DNA of 64,000 nucleotides from CAVXYG01 sp963706835. Its GTDB lineage: Bacteria > Actinomycetota > Actinomycetes > S36-B12 > GCA-2699445. Below the pieces are notes generated by a model. It saw only the letters and a program-made list of their open reading frames with translations. It was not told where the DNA came from and did no database searches. Where the stretch lies: positions 159,737 to 223,736 of the forward strand of contig CAVPOB010000005.1 in the NCBI GenBank assembly GCA_963706835.1. Direction: 5' to 3'. Of the stretch, positions 62,896-64,000 are shown piece after piece. How positions within the stretch are numbered: the stretch's first letter is position 1; each line of letters starts with the position of its first letter. A program made the translations under genes and the position numbers.

Positions 62896-63803
62896 TCAGG
62901 CGGGCGCGGTGCCCAGCCCGCCGGGGTCGGTGCCCGGGCCATCGGGGTCGTCGCGCAGTGCCCCCGGCCGTCCGAAGGTCGCCAGCCATCGCTGCCCCCA
63001 GGAGGGGGCGCGTCGCACATCGCGGCCGATCGCGACGAACTCGTGCCAGGCCACGTAGATCGGGTTGTAGGAGCTGATGTTCCTCGTCAGGCCGTACGCC
63101 GGCCGTGCGGCCTCCTCCTGGAAGGTGCCGAAGATCCGATCGAAAACGATGAGGATGCCGCCGTAGTTCTTGTCCAGGTAGACGTTGTCGCTGCCGTGGT
63201 GGACCCGATGGTGGCTCGGGGTGTTGAAGACGAACTCGTACCAGCGCGGCAAGCTGTTGATGCGCTCGGTGTGGATCCAGAACTGGTAGATGAGGTTCCA
63301 GCCGTACACGAAGGCGAACTGCCAGGCCTCGAAGCCCAGCAGGAAGATCGGCAGGTAGAACACGGTCCCGGTGACGGGCGTCCACGACTGGCGCACCGCG
63401 GTCGTGAGGTTGAAGTACTGCGACGAGTGGTGCGTGACGTGCGCGGCCCAGAAGAAGCGGACCTCATGATGCAGGCGGTGAAACCAGTAGTAGCAGAAGT
63501 CGACGAGCAGCACGAGGAGCACCCACGAGGCCAACCAGCCGCTGGCGCCGGAGTTGTCGGCCACGGCTCCCAGATCCAGCAGAGCGAACCCGCTGACCCA
63601 GGTGAAGATCGCGATCTGGGCCACGCCGTAGAGCGCCCCGATGGCGAGGCTGCCGAGGCCCATCGTGATCGATGTCGCGGAGTCCTTGCCGTCGAACCCC
63701 CGGTCGCCGGGCCGCGGGTTCCGTTTGGAGGACCAGAACTCCAACGCCATGGCGTGAGGTAGAAGGGGATTGCCACGACTTTCGGATCAAGCATGTCCTT
63801 CAT
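62896..63803 (-). CDS. Sterol desaturase / fatty acid hydroxylase family protein (one frame break)
   Basis: Di-iron membrane oxygenase superfamily. The histidine clusters are HRLHHEVRFFWAAHVTHHSS and TPSHHRVHHGSDN (two His boxes), plus HTER in between, with several membrane helices. A missing base near 63754 separates the start MKDMLDPKVVAIPFYLT from MALEFWSSKRNPRPG; restoring it gives about 302 residues. The hydroxylated lipid is unknown. Remaining bases to 64000 show nothing. Confidence 0.82.
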
Positions 63804-64000
63804 GCTATGCACAACCGCGCAGTAGAGGGTCACCCCCCGCGACACGAGCAGAAACCGACTGCCGCGGCCATTGCGGGGACCTGAGGTGCTGCCTGGGCTG
63901 GTCTGGAGTCGCAGCGGATCTCACGGTGCCTCAGCAGAGTGACACTGCCACCCCGGAAGCGCCAGTCGCGTTCCTCGGTCGCTTTCCGAGATCCGAGCGG
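63804..64000. other. Window end, no gene seen
   Basis: 197 bases upstream of the hydroxylase-family gene. No coding frame or RNA recognised; its promoter should lie here. Confidence 0.4.

Overview
This is 64 kb of GC-rich chromosome from an actinobacterium (Actinomycetota). I infer this from the GC-rich codon use, the preserved actinobacterial gene order (pdxST-yebC-ruvCAB-secDF-relA; hisS-aspS; alaS-ruvX-mltG-aroE; aroCKBQ-efp-nusB; tlyA-nadK-recN; pyrG-nudix-parA-scpAB-rluB-cmk-der), frequent GTG starts with 4-base overlaps, TAnnnT -10 boxes, and a PdtaR-type ANTAR regulator. I cannot name the genus. No rRNA, CRISPR array or intact transposase is present.

Layout. 0-5.6 kb: end of pdxS, pdxT, yebC, then an accessory insert (wax ester synthase/DGAT with a Lys/Ala tail, CPBP protease, relic antiporter). 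5.6-13.1 kb: Holliday-junction genes ruvCAB, Sec accessory genes secDF, and relA. 13.1-21.3 kb: DUF349 protein, membrane cyclophilin, metallo-hydrolase, hisS, aspS, acetyltransferase, rarA. 22.0-27.5 kb: DUF6167, alaS, ruvX, mltG, aroE. 28.4-34.6 kb: prepilin peptidase, the shikimate run aroC-aroK-aroB-aroQ, pepQ-like peptidase, efp, nusB. 34.6-37.9 kb: an odd tRNA, pdtaR, a 33-residue membrane peptide, a lipoprotein binding protein, an SCP2-like protein. 38-51.8 kb: phasin-like protein, tlyA, nadK, recN, pyrG, nudix, parA, scpA, scpB, rluB, aroH, tyrA, cmk, der. 51.85-56.26 kb: tRNA-Pro and a relic integrated element between 214-bp direct repeats, carrying a Fic fragment, an aldehyde dehydrogenase and a toxin-antitoxin pair. 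56.7-60.2 kb: primary sigma factor, an ECF-like sigma factor, a RelBE pair and two broken genes. 60.7-63.8 kb: potassium channel, DUF6394 protein, fatty-acid hydroxylase-family protein.

Three things stand out. (1) Three gene-free intergenic regions (about 21.4-21.8, 27.8-28.2 and 35.65-36.1 kb) hold the same GC-rich repeat, built head to head: units with TGCACCCG-N3-CGGGGG on the left, a short centre, then the reverse complement on the right. This looks like an undescribed mosaic repeat family, comparable in architecture to BIME/REP elements. (2) Eighteen otherwise normal, mostly essential genes contain about 40 single-base frame breaks (about 33 insertions, 7 deletions by eye), clustered at 3.4-17.7 and 49.7-51.5 kb and absent from 19.2-30.5 kb. 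Sequence error is the likely cause, and I annotate these as intact genes. (3) Two proteins that could bind storage granules (a WS/DGAT and a phasin-like protein) both end in histone-H1-like Lys/Ala tails.
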